A stretch of 64,000 nucleotides of DNA from an uncultured Lachnospiraceae bacterium (GTDB lineage: Bacteria > Bacillota > Clostridia > Lachnospirales > Lachnospiraceae), in NCBI GenBank assembly GCA_945929965.1, contig CAMEOT010000001.1:1-64000 (forward strand). The letters are read 5' to 3'. Position numbers and translations under genes: made by a program. The notes beneath the pieces are model-generated. The model was not told the origin of the DNA. It was given only the letters and a program-made list of their open reading frames with translations, and searched no databases. Numbering within the stretch: the stretch's first letter is position 1; each line of letters starts with the position of its first letter. Below are positions 49,206-56,625 of this stretch, one piece after another.

Positions 49206-50051
49206 TTAACCTTTGACACCTCCCGAAGACAGTCCCGATACCATGTATTTCTGCACCAGGAAAAACAAAATCAATACAGGAAGTGTTGTCAGAATTGCCG
49301 CTGCCGAAAAAAGCGGCCAGTTGCGCGTATAGTCCGTAGCCTGCAGAGAATACAGCGCTACCGCCAGTGTGTTTTTCTCCGCGCCTGACAAAAAGACTGT
49401 GCTGAAAATATATTCATTCCACACATAGATCACCACCAAAACAGAAGAGATGATGATGCTTGGCCTTGCCAGCGGCATGACGATCTTCGTGATCAATTGT
49501 CTGTCATTCACACCATCAATTCTCGCTGCATCCTCGATAGCCTCAGGAATACTGTCAAAATATCCCTTCATATTCCAGAAAACAAAAATCGCCATACTTC
49601 CCGCATAGATAAATACCAATCCCATATAAGAATTCAACAGGTTCAGAGTCTTGATAATCCGATAAATTGCAAACATGGAGAGAATTGCCGGGAACGCATT
49701 TAACACCAGTAAAATATATAAAGTCCTCTTCCGTCCGACAAACCGCATTCTGGAAAATACATACGCAGCCGGCACAGCCACCAGCATAGTTAGCAGAACG
49801 GTCAGTGCGCTTAGCAAAAGACTGTTCACAAACCATCTCCCAAAAGGTCTCTCCGTCAGGATCGTAATATAGCTATCCATAGTGATTGTCTTCGGCAAAA
49901 TATGAAATTCTGTGGAAATAATACTGTTACTCCCACTGATAGATATGCTGAATGCATACAGGATAGGAATCAGTGTCAGGAAAGAAAGTAAAATGAATCC
50001 TATATTCAGCAATATCAGCTTTACTTTTTCTTTAATTTTTTTCCCTGTCAT
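49206..50051 (-). CDS. ABC sugar permease, MalG-like
   Basis: 281 residues with six membrane segments. The cytoplasmic EAA loop is EAIEDAARIDGVNDRQLITKIVMPLARP at about 180-207, which docks to the ATPase. Pairs with the MalF-like permease encoded 7 nt upstream. Closest in plan to maltose/maltodextrin carbohydrate uptake family 1. The cluster has no ATPase gene, so a shared MsmX/MalK-type ATPase elsewhere must energise it. Confidence 0.93.
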   Translation of the reverse strand: MTGKKIKEKVKLILLNIGFILLSFLTLIPILYAFSISISGSNSIISTEFHILPKTITMDSYITILTERPFGRWFVNSLLLSALTVLLTMLVAVPAAYVFSRMRFVGRKRTLYILLVLNAFPAILSMFAIYRIIKTLNLLNSYMGLVFIYAGSMAIFVFWNMKGYFDSIPEAIEDAARIDGVNDRQLITKIVMPLARPSIIISSVLVVIYVWNEYIFSTVFLSGAEKNTLAVALYSLQATDYTRNWPLFSAAAILTTLPVLILFFLVQKYMVSGLSSGGVKG

Positions 50052-50058
50052 ATTCCCC

Positions 50059-50949
50059 TCACTGTTCCGAGATTGAAAACTCTCTTCGGTTCATGGTCTT
50101 GTAAAGCACCAGTATAATCAAAAATACAATAAACGCCACAGCGGATGAATATCCATAGTTGCTGGTAATAAACGCTTTTTCATATACATAGGTGATTACC
50201 GTATTAATATCTGCACCAGTCTTCGAACCGGTCTGCATCGTCATCAGATACACAATGTCAAACTGCTTAAACGCCGTGAATGTAGCCATAATGATCACCG
50301 GCATCAGAATGGGAAGAATCTGCGGAATGGTCACATAGAAATGTTTTTTCCAAAATCCCGCACCATCTAATTCCGCACTTTCATAGATATTCCGGTCAAT
50401 ACTCTGCATGGCACCATCCATCATCGTGAACATATACGGAACTCCCAGCCACAGGTTCACCACCAGACAACTGATAAATGCCATACCGTTTGTGGACAGA
50501 AAATTTACCGGTTTGCCTCCAATCTGTTTCAGTATCTGATTAAACAGTCCGAATTCCGTATTAAAAATTCCCATACGCCATAACAGAATTGATACATATG
50601 CCGGCATCGCCCAGGGCACGATCAGCAGAGTCTTGTAGACCCTTCTCAGTTTTAATCCTTTCGCATTCAGCCCAACGGCAATGAAAAAGCCAAAGATCAA
50701 CTGTAATGCCATACTGGATACAGTCCATAATAGAGTCCGTAAAAAAGCAGGAAGAAATCCGGAATCAAAAGCCAGCAATGCCTTTTTATAATTGTCCAGT
50801 CCAACACAATGATAATCCTTCCAATGATAAATACTCATATTGGTAAAGGATATTTCTACGGTATACAATAAGGGCACGACAATCATCAACCCTACAATGA
50901 TCAGAAACGGCATACTGTAGAACCATGCTTTCTTCTTTCCTCGTTTCAT
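50059..50949 (-). CDS. ABC sugar permease, MalF-like
   Basis: 296 residues, six predicted membrane segments, EAA-type loop NIYESAELDGAGFWKKHFYVTIPQ near 200. Lacks the long periplasmic domain of proteobacterial MalF, as expected in Gram-positives. AAGGAG precedes the start. Together with the MalG-like protein it forms the membrane channel for the solute-binding lipoprotein encoded upstream. Confidence 0.93.
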   Translation of the reverse strand: MKRGKKKAWFYSMPFLIIVGLMIVVPLLYTVEISFTNMSIYHWKDYHCVGLDNYKKALLAFDSGFLPAFLRTLLWTVSSMALQLIFGFFIAVGLNAKGLKLRRVYKTLLIVPWAMPAYVSILLWRMGIFNTEFGLFNQILKQIGGKPVNFLSTNGMAFISCLVVNLWLGVPYMFTMMDGAMQSIDRNIYESAELDGAGFWKKHFYVTIPQILPILMPVIIMATFTAFKQFDIVYLMTMQTGSKTGADINTVITYVYEKAFITSNYGYSSAVAFIVFLIILVLYKTMNRREFSISEQ

Positions 50950-50986
50950 CCTGCTTTCACTCCTTACCTGTCATTACATCTGCAAA

Positions 50987-52237
50987 TTACTGCATTGCAG
51001 AAATCTGTTCCAAAGCTTCCTTCTGGTGTGCATCGCATGCCGTCTGCACATTCTCTCCACGCTTATTCACTGCTGCCAGCAGGTCATCTGTCACTGACCA
51101 CATCACATCCATTTCCGGAATGTTGGGCATAGGTACTACATTGTTTGCCATAGTCTTCAGTGCCATGATCATTTGGTCCTCTGATACAGATACATCTTCA
51201 TAAGCTTTACTGTTGGCAGGTGCACAGCTTGCGGCATTTGCCAGTGCCACACCGGTCTCCTTGGATCCAAGTACCTTCAACACTTCTGCCAACGCCTCCT
51301 TTTTCGTCTCTGCTGCATGCTTCAGTACATGAACGCCCTGTACTCCGGAAAAAGGTGTCAGAGATGTGCCGTTCGGCAGGACCGGCATCGGCGCAATTCC
51401 TAAGTCAATACCGGCTTCTTTGATACCCGGTACCAGCCAGGGACCTCCGATAGTACTTGCTGCTTTTCCTTCCGTAAACAGAGTTGTCACGGTATTATAC
51501 TCACCATCTGCCGGCATATATGACACAAACTGCTTATGATATTCCATAGCTTCTACCGTCTGGGGCAGATTCAATCCCGGCTCTCTGTTCTCATTGATCA
51601 GATAACCGCCAAAGCCCTGGATCCAGGCTGCTGCATTATAGGAAGTGGAATGCTGCTCGACAAATATATACTGATCTGCCGTGGTCTCATTCTTCATAAG
51701 TTCCAACAGTTCATCCGTGGTCTCCGGTGCAGTCTCCATCAGATCCTTATTGTACAGAAACAGCAATGCTTCATAGTACAACGGTAATTGATATTTGTCT
51801 CCCTGATACTCCCCGGCGCTTACCGTCATAGGAAGGAAATCCGCCAGATCATCCTCTGTCAACACATCGGTAATCGGAGACAGGATTCCCATCTGTGCAA
51901 AGGTACCTACTTTATCATGCGCCCACATAAACATATCCGGCGCACTTTCCGGATCGTCACCCACTAATTTTAAGGCATCCGACATATTTTCTTTTCTTTC
52001 AAAAGTGACTACAATCTCCGGTGCCAGTGCATCGACCTGCTTCTGTAACGTATCGGCAATAGTGGCATCCGCACAATGCCATACGGTAATATTCACCGGT
52101 TCTGTCGTCTGCATATTCTGATTTTCCGTTGTTGTGGTTACATTACTTTCTGTATTTACGGTTGCCTCTGATCCGCATCCGCTTAACATGGATACTACTA
52201 AAAGTGAACTTAGCAACATTGCAATTTTTTTCTTCAT
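50987..52237 (-). CDS. Sugar-binding lipoprotein of ABC importer, MalE-like
   Basis: 416 residues from MKKKIAMLLSSLLVVSMLSGCGS, a lipoprotein signal with lipobox LSGC; AAAGGAGG lies before it. The ORF-track frame runs 57 codons further upstream through the promoter and is not used. A Thr/Asn-rich linker leads into an SBP_bac family fold with ITVWHC at the start and typical WIQGFGGYLI and GPWLVPGI segments. It should capture maltodextrin-like sugars outside the membrane. First gene of the operon, divergent from lacI. Confidence 0.93.
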   Translation of the reverse strand: MKKKIAMLLSSLLVVSMLSGCGSEATVNTESNVTTTTENQNMQTTEPVNITVWHCADATIADTLQKQVDALAPEIVVTFERKENMSDALKLVGDDPESAPDMFMWAHDKVGTFAQMGILSPITDVLTEDDLADFLPMTVSAGEYQGDKYQLPLYYEALLFLYNKDLMETAPETTDELLELMKNETTADQYIFVEQHSTSYNAAAWIQGFGGYLINENREPGLNLPQTVEAMEYHKQFVSYMPADGEYNTVTTLFTEGKAASTIGGPWLVPGIKEAGIDLGIAPMPVLPNGTSLTPFSGVQGVHVLKHAAETKKEALAEVLKVLGSKETGVALANAASCAPANSKAYEDVSVSEDQMIMALKTMANNVVPMPNIPEMDVMWSVTDDLLAAVNKRGENVQTACDAHQKEALEQISAMQ

Positions 52238-52255
52238 AGCTTCCTCCTTTTGATA

Positions 52256-52265
52256 AAACGTTTTT
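52256..52265 (-). promoter_or_regulatory. LacI-type operator in front of the malE-like gene
   Basis: Palindrome AAAACGTTTT lies 19 nt before the start codon of the binding-protein gene, overlapping its leader. The centre AACGTT is typical of LacI-family sites and recurs in front of lacI. Confidence 0.65.
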
Positions 52266-52303
52266 CTACTTTTATAAAACACAGCGCTATGTTTAAAAAG
52301 TAT

Positions 52304-52331
52304 TGAATCTTCTTTGCGAATTCGATATACT
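52304..52331 (+). promoter_or_regulatory. Promoter of the LacI regulator
   Basis: -35 TTGAAT (52304-52309), 16-nt spacer, -10 TATACT (52326-52331), about 90 nt before the lacI start. Confidence 0.65.
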
Positions 52332-52394
52332 AAAAATAGCAGACCGCCTGCGAAATAGCAACGAAACAGCCCATAAAAAATGCACAAATTACGC

Positions 52395-52402
52395 AAACGT
52401 TT
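52395..52402 (+). promoter_or_regulatory. LacI-type operator in front of lacI
   Basis: AAACGTTT, inside GCAAACGTTTTAC, just upstream of the GGAGG ribosome binding site of lacI and 140 bp from the other operator. Two such sites on either side of the divergent region would allow autoregulation and looping. Confidence 0.6.
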
Positions 52403-52421
52403 TACCAATGGAGGATCTCAG

Positions 52422-53450
52422 ATGGCAGCAACAATCAAGGATGTAGCCAAAAAAGCCAATGTATCTATTTCCACAGTCAGCCGAGTACTGAGCAATCAGA
52501 TGCACGTCTCTTCTTCCACTTATAAACGAATCCAGGATGCCGTAGCCGAATTGAATTACATTCCCAATTCTTCCGCGGTATCCCTGGTTAAAAAAAGCAG
52601 CACAACTGTCCTCTATGCTGACAGTTTTTACAAGGGACGCCCCTACGAGAATCCCCATATGTTCGACATTATCTCCGGTTCATCCCATGAATTACGCAAA
52701 AAAGGATATTTTCTCGGCTTATTGGATCTAGATTGTTCCAAAGAAAAAGCCGAAGAGCAGATCATCAACGCCATACAATCTAAAAAAGCAGATGGCATTC
52801 TGATCAACGGTTATTACGTAACTCCTGCAATTGAGAAAATACTATTAGCCACTGATTTCCCACATATCTGTATCGGAAAACCCTCTTTCGACTCCATGCT
52901 GTCTTGGATTGACACAAATCATTCTCTGTCTTCCAATCTGGCAATCACTCACCTGGTCTCTCTCGGGCATAAAAAAATCGCCTTCGTCGGCGGTTCTGAC
53001 AAAGACAATATTTACAGAGATCGTTTTCTGGGATATCGGCTGTCTCTCGAGCGCAACAATCTCTCACCCCGAGATGCCTATGTCATCCCTACTTCTTGCA
53101 ATCTGGAAGAAATCATCCAACATACCACGGAGCTTCTGCGACTACCGGAACCTCCCGACAGCATTCTGTGCTTTAACAGTCTTATCGCCGTCGGCGTCAT
53201 CCAGGCAATCCGTCAGTTCCACCTGCGCATTCCGGAGGACATTTCTATTGTCTCCTTCGACAATTACCCGTATGCACCTCTGATCACACCATCTCTGACT
53301 GTCGTGGATATTGATATGTACAGTCTTGGCACCCGTGCCGGAGCATCTCTGCTGAAAAAGATACAGAACCCGGAGATGCTGATCCAGACCTATACCGCCC
53401 TGCCACATTTGATTCAACGAGACAGCACGGTGTTACACAGTGAAACATAA
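52422..53450 (+). CDS. LacI-family transcriptional regulator
   Basis: 342 residues from MAATIKDVAKKANVSIST, after GGAGG with 7-nt spacing; the ORF-track start 14 codons earlier overlaps the operator. The N-terminal helix-turn-helix and hinge (STVSRVLSNQMHVSSSTYKRI) are followed by a periplasmic-binding-type sensor domain with DGILINGYYV and RDRFLGYRLSLE. It is divergent from the maltodextrin import genes and most likely controls them, with malto-oligosaccharide as inducer (inference). Confidence 0.93.
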   Translation: MAATIKDVAKKANVSISTVSRVLSNQMHVSSSTYKRIQDAVAELNYIPNSSAVSLVKKSSTTVLYADSFYKGRPYENPHMFDIISGSSHELRKKGYFLGLLDLDCSKEKAEEQIINAIQSKKADGILINGYYVTPAIEKILLATDFPHICIGKPSFDSMLSWIDTNHSLSSNLAITHLVSLGHKKIAFVGGSDKDNIYRDRFLGYRLSLERNNLSPRDAYVIPTSCNLEEIIQHTTELLRLPEPPDSILCFNSLIAVGVIQAIRQFHLRIPEDISIVSFDNYPYAPLITPSLTVVDIDMYSLGTRAGASLLKKIQNPEMLIQTYTALPHLIQRDSTVLHSET

Positions 53451-53476
53451 TATCCCTTATATTTTTTCCGCTAGTT

Positions 53477-53566
53477 CTACAAGGCCTGCTGTAATTTTGC
53501 TGACGCATTATCTTCTCTGTAACCCCTGCTCTTTTCCTGCTCAATCTGCTTTCGTATAGAAATCAT
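53477..53566 (-). pseudogene. N-terminal remnant of AbiEii-type toxin
   Basis: The 29-residue frame starts MISIRKQIEQEKSRGYREDNA and stops with TAG. It begins immediately after the stop codon of the AbiEi remnant, as in intact abiEi-abiEii pairs, and the start resembles the N-terminus of AbiEii nucleotidyltransferase toxins. The rest of the toxin (about 250 residues) is missing. Confidence 0.6.
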
Positions 53567-54034
53567 TTATAAAATCTCCAATCTGATAGTTTCCATCACC
53601 ATGTTTGTCTTTGGCAGTTCATATGCATATTCCATAATTTGTGTCATGTCCATTTTATGGATCGGCTTTCTATAGTTACTTATTATTTCTTTGTATAGAT
53701 CAAAAGAAAATTTGCGCTTATTACGTATTAATTCAATCAGCAGTCTCTCTTCATTATAGTTTCACCCGTACATCTTCAATTTTTCTATTACTTTTGGGCG
53801 TTGCGACATAATAATGATCCGGTATGGTGTCGGTCAGTCCATAATAATAAAATGCGCTGTTAAGTGTCAGTATTGCATTCGGATATTTTTTCATGATGAT
53901 CTCTAATTCCGGCACATACCTATCCTCTGAATAGAGACCCTTTTCTGTTATAAATAGATGACCTTCCTGTATGTTTTTTTAATTTGATAATCTGTACCAT
54001 ATTTTTCCAGACATTCATGATATGATAATAACAT
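53567..54034 (-). pseudogene. Decayed AbiEi-type antitoxin
   Basis: The reading starts at an ATG with a perfect AGGAGGGG site (MLLSYHECLEKYGTDYQIKK), shifts frame at an A7 run (53974-53980), continues EGHLFITEKGLYSEDRYV and NAILTLNSAFYYYGLTDTIP, stops at DVRVKL, and resumes in another frame at EERLLIELIRNKRKFSFDLY to the end ETIRLEIL. These blocks match the middle and end of AbiEi antitoxins, with a segment of perhaps 60 residues deleted between them. It is non-functional. The next frame downstream is the toxin remnant. Confidence 0.75.
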
Positions 54035-54060
54035 ATTCCCCTCCTGGTTTTAGCTATTGT

Positions 54061-54082
54061 AGGTAAAATATATTTTTTACCT
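54061..54082. promoter_or_regulatory. Palindrome upstream of abiEi remnant
   Basis: AGGTAAA-N8-TTTACCT lies 27 bp before the abiEi start codon. AbiEi proteins autorepress through inverted repeats at this position, so this may be its former operator. An 18/22 match occurs at 55417-55438. Confidence 0.5.
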
Positions 54083-54228
54083 GTTTCTATTTCAATATCA
54101 TCATAACTTATTATATTTGTCCCTATTTACCTTTGTGTGTCTAATATCAAGACAGTATAATTATACATTTCACGAATTGCGTATGCAATTAGAAAATCAA
54201 GTAGTCCAAATTCAAATACAATCCTAAG

Positions 54229-54260
54229 AGGCTTTTCAGATAATCTGGAGAGCCTTTTTA
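54229..54260 (+). terminator. Terminator-like hairpin in the AT-rich islet
   Basis: AGGCT...AGCCT with an inner TCAGAT/ATCTGGA pairing, followed by TTTTTATATTTTT on the plus strand. No complete gene ends just before it, so it may be a remnant of a lost one. Confidence 0.6.
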
Positions 54261-54520
54261 TATTTTTAGAAACGTTAAGTTATTATTTTGTTCTTGTGTC
54301 TATAAATATTATAATGTCTATACTTCATGTAGTTGTACATTTAAGGCAATGAATACACATCTTAGGTAATGTCTATGAACCATTTTTTCAACACCTCAAT
54401 ATAGAAAATATAATTTATTTTTGAAAGGAACATTTTATGGAAAGCAAATCACAGACATTAGTTTGGCTGTAGTGTTTTTTATCAACATGTGTTAGACTAC
54501 TGTTATACAAAATCGGAATT

Positions 54521-54991
54521 GTGGAGGATGTGGGTATTATAAAAAAAGTTAAATTGATATGTACAATTGTCGTTAGTGTACTATTTATTTCTATAGCGGG
54601 CTTTATGTTCTCCATCCCTGTTGTCAATGACTGCGTTGCGAATAAAACGGCGAAGTATGTCGAAAGAATAGAATTACCAAACAATACGCATTATATTGAA
54701 ACATTTGCAAAAGCGGGAAAATTAATCGGCAATGGAAACGGTATGCAGTATATCGGTGGGATATTGATTAAAAGCGAATTATCATTGCAAGAGCTGAAAT
54801 CGTATTATTCTCAATATGCAACAAATGACTGGGAGTGTATAGTGGAAAAGCAGACAGACAAGCAGATATCGTTTATTGAACATGGGACTATTTCGTTTAA
54901 TAGTGACATAAACGGCGATAACTATTATGTGGTATATTCATGGAGAAGTACTAATTCGATTTTTAGTGAATTGGATTTAAGGGGGCACTAA
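54521..54991 (+). CDS. Hypothetical membrane-anchored protein
   Basis: Up to 156 residues; family not recognised. One membrane anchor near the N-terminus (KLICTIVVSVLFISIAGFMF) and an extracytoplasmic domain of about 120 residues rich in Tyr, Asn and Ser, ending SIFSELDLRGH. The start is uncertain: the frame opens with GTG at 54521, but the only GGAGG lies inside codons 1-3, so translation may begin at GTG 54530 or at the non-standard ATT at 54536. AT-rich codon use differs from neighbours and suggests horizontal acquisition. Confidence 0.65.
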   Translation: MEDVGIIKKVKLICTIVVSVLFISIAGFMFSIPVVNDCVANKTAKYVERIELPNNTHYIETFAKAGKLIGNGNGMQYIGGILIKSELSLQELKSYYSQYATNDWECIVEKQTDKQISFIEHGTISFNSDINGDNYYVVYSWRSTNSIFSELDLRGH

Positions 54992-55036
54992 GCAGAGTAA
55001 ATCGACAAATTCAAGTTTGTAACGGAGGTATTTGCT

Positions 55037-55183
55037 ATGAAAGGAATTAAGATTGAGTTATTGGGGATTGCAACAATACTTTTAGGAATTGCTGTGACAA
55101 CAAATAATTTCTTTGGATATGTCCTAGGTTTTCTTGGATTTGGCATCGCTGTAGCTGGCTGTTTTCTAAAAGATAAGCACTAA
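55037..55183 (+). CDS. 48-residue hydrophobic protein (too short for ORF track)
   Basis: MKGIKIELLGIATILLGIAV at the start, a short NNFFGY turn, then a second hydrophobic helix and the charged end FLKDKH. Two membrane segments are predicted. A strong CGGAGG ribosome binding site 9 nt upstream and a clean stop support it as a real gene. It follows the 156-residue protein by 45 nt on the same strand and is likely co-transcribed. Function unknown; the size and hairpin topology resemble small toxin or immunity peptides, without proof. Confidence 0.65.
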   Translation: MKGIKIELLGIATILLGIAVTTNNFFGYVLGFLGFGIAVAGCFLKDKH

Positions 55184-55213
55184 TAACTTCAAGTTTGTCA
55201 ATTACAGGTGACA

Positions 55214-55252
55214 TTGAAAGAGACAGCCCATTCAAGGTGCTGGCTCTTTCAA
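55214..55252. other. Stem-loop after the 48-residue gene
   Basis: GAAAGAG pairs with CTCTTTC, with an inner AGC/GCT. No T-run on either strand, so termination efficiency is doubtful. Confidence 0.4.
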
Positions 55253-55414
55253 AAATTCCATTCTAATAAATTGCACGACAACTTATCAAAAAATAAGCTT
55301 CCCATTAGCAAAAAATGAATAGAAAATGTATAAGAGTAGCAAAAACGAATAATTATAAGGGATTATGCATTAGACACACATTTGTAAAAAGGGAGTTATA
55401 TTTTTAAAGTATTT

Positions 55415-55440
55415 ATAGGTATTTTTTATTTTTTACCTAT
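55415..55440. repeat. Second AGGTA-N-TACCT palindrome
   Basis: ATAGGTA and TACCTAT enclose a T-rich centre. The inner 22 bp match the palindrome at 54061-54082 at 18 positions, so the same sequence flanks the AT-rich islet on both sides. Confidence 0.5.
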
Positions 55441-55450
55441 TATTTTAAAA

Positions 55451-55485
55451 ACCAGACAGCGATCGCTCACCATCCGGTCTTTACT
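55451..55485 (-). terminator. Terminator near the deacetylase gene (copy of 47421 30-mer)
   Basis: 28 of 30 bases match the terminator at 47421-47450. On the minus strand the changes preserve pairing through G-U pairs and a TTTTT run follows, so it should terminate the polysaccharide deacetylase transcript. Confidence 0.8.
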
Positions 55486-55584
55486 ATCCTATCTTTCTTA
55501 CTGTCTGTCCGCAAGTTTTATGGTTTTCATCAGTGTATTCTCCAGCACACCTGCCGGACAGTCATCGCTATCCGGCTTAACTTT

Positions 55585-56397
55585 TTACAGCAATGTATTC
55601 AGATCCACCAGGGTTCCGCCCTCGATCTCCACGCACTTGTCACTGTTCAACTGCAGCCATACGCTGCAGGCATTGGGGTTATATACCTTTTCGTAATCCG
55701 CAGAGAACTGTAAACGTTTCGCTGCATCCATATAATCAATGATCTCAATATTGGTGGCGTACCAGATGTCGTCTCTGCCGCCCATATATTTGCAGAAGTT
55801 CTCGATCACATCCCAGTTGTCATTATTATCGAACTCGTAGCTGTGTCCCCAGACATACATCAGCTTCAGGTACTGGCTCTTCTTGAAATCAGCAAAAAAT
55901 TCCGCATACTCCATCAGCTTCGGGTCATTATGATGGCAGGTAGCATGCCACTCCAACGGATCCTTCGGCAGTGCAAAATCCGGAACCGTCTCTACCACTC
56001 TGGCATAAGCCACGCCCAGCTGACGATACAGCTGCTTGATCTCCTCGCTGTAAGAACCGTTGGGATACGCATGTCCCCTGACGATCTGCCCCGTCCATTT
56101 TTCCAGGCCTTTCCGATCCTCCAGTAGTTCCTGTGCCACTTCCACTAACGGACATCTCTCGATGGTGGGGTGGGTCATGGTATGGGTTGCGATCTCATGT
56201 CCCGCATACAGCCCTTTCATTTCTTCAAAAGTCATGCGGGGGCGTTCTCCCACCAGCCCATAATTCAGATTAAACGTTCCCTTGATACCATATTTATTAA
56301 AAATGTCGATCAGGCGTCTGTCCTGTACCTTACCGTCATCATAACTCATCGTCAATGCTTTGGCTTTTCCGCCGGGAAAACAAGTATATACTTTCAT
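55585..56397 (-). CDS. Polysaccharide deacetylase family protein
   Basis: 270 residues from MKVYTCFPGGK, where AGGA lies 8 nt upstream; an ATG three codons earlier is the alternative. NodB-homology motifs: MSYDDGKVQDRRL (catalytic Asp-Asp) near 17 and HEIATHTMTHPTI with the metal-binding histidines near 67-79. No signal peptide, unlike peptidoglycan deacetylases, so an intracellular sugar or related substrate is likely. The frame continues for 28 codons after the TAA stop before another stop. Confidence 0.9.
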   Translation of the reverse strand: MKVYTCFPGGKAKALTMSYDDGKVQDRRLIDIFNKYGIKGTFNLNYGLVGERPRMTFEEMKGLYAGHEIATHTMTHPTIERCPLVEVAQELLEDRKGLEKWTGQIVRGHAYPNGSYSEEIKQLYRQLGVAYARVVETVPDFALPKDPLEWHATCHHNDPKLMEYAEFFADFKKSQYLKLMYVWGHSYEFDNNDNWDVIENFCKYMGGRDDIWYATNIEIIDYMDAAKRLQFSADYEKVYNPNACSVWLQLNSDKCVEIEGGTLVDLNTLL

Positions 56398-56625
56398 CTT
56401 TTCCATCCTTTTCTACTGTAATTTCTATTGTGGTTTAAAAAATATGGTGATTTTCAACCCACATGTTTTCATCATATTACGACTGGAACAATTTTGCAAC
56501 TGATAAGAATCCGGCATTAACCCTCTTTATCGTGCAAAACTTTCCATTGCCTTCCTTTCATTCATCCTTTAATATAGTAAAGTATACAACCAATAAACGA
56601 ATTACAATGAGAAGGGAGCATATTT

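Larger units (their letters stand above)
54126..55388. mobile_element. AT-rich 1.26-kb islet bounded by imperfect inverted repeats
   Basis: The left end (54126-54174) and the reverse complement of the right end (55340-55388) share TTTAC, TGTGTGTCTAAT and TATAATTAT at identical spacing. Between them base composition is far more AT-rich than in neighbouring genes, and both genes inside run on the plus strand. No transposase is present. It may be a non-autonomous insertion; mobility is inferred only. Confidence 0.4.

Noticed and set aside
52238-52408. 57-codon N-terminal extension of the binding lipoprotein
   Set aside because: It covers the divergent promoter region; the signal peptide with lipobox starts at 52237 after AAAGGAGG.
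54437-54472. 11-codon leader peptide MESKSQTLVWL with a fair ribosome binding site
   Set aside because: Too short, no downstream attenuator, and in a decayed AT-rich region.
54415-54684. 89-aa minus-strand ORF with Thr-rich sequence
   Set aside because: Shadow of the plus-strand 156-residue gene; starts inside it without ribosome binding site.
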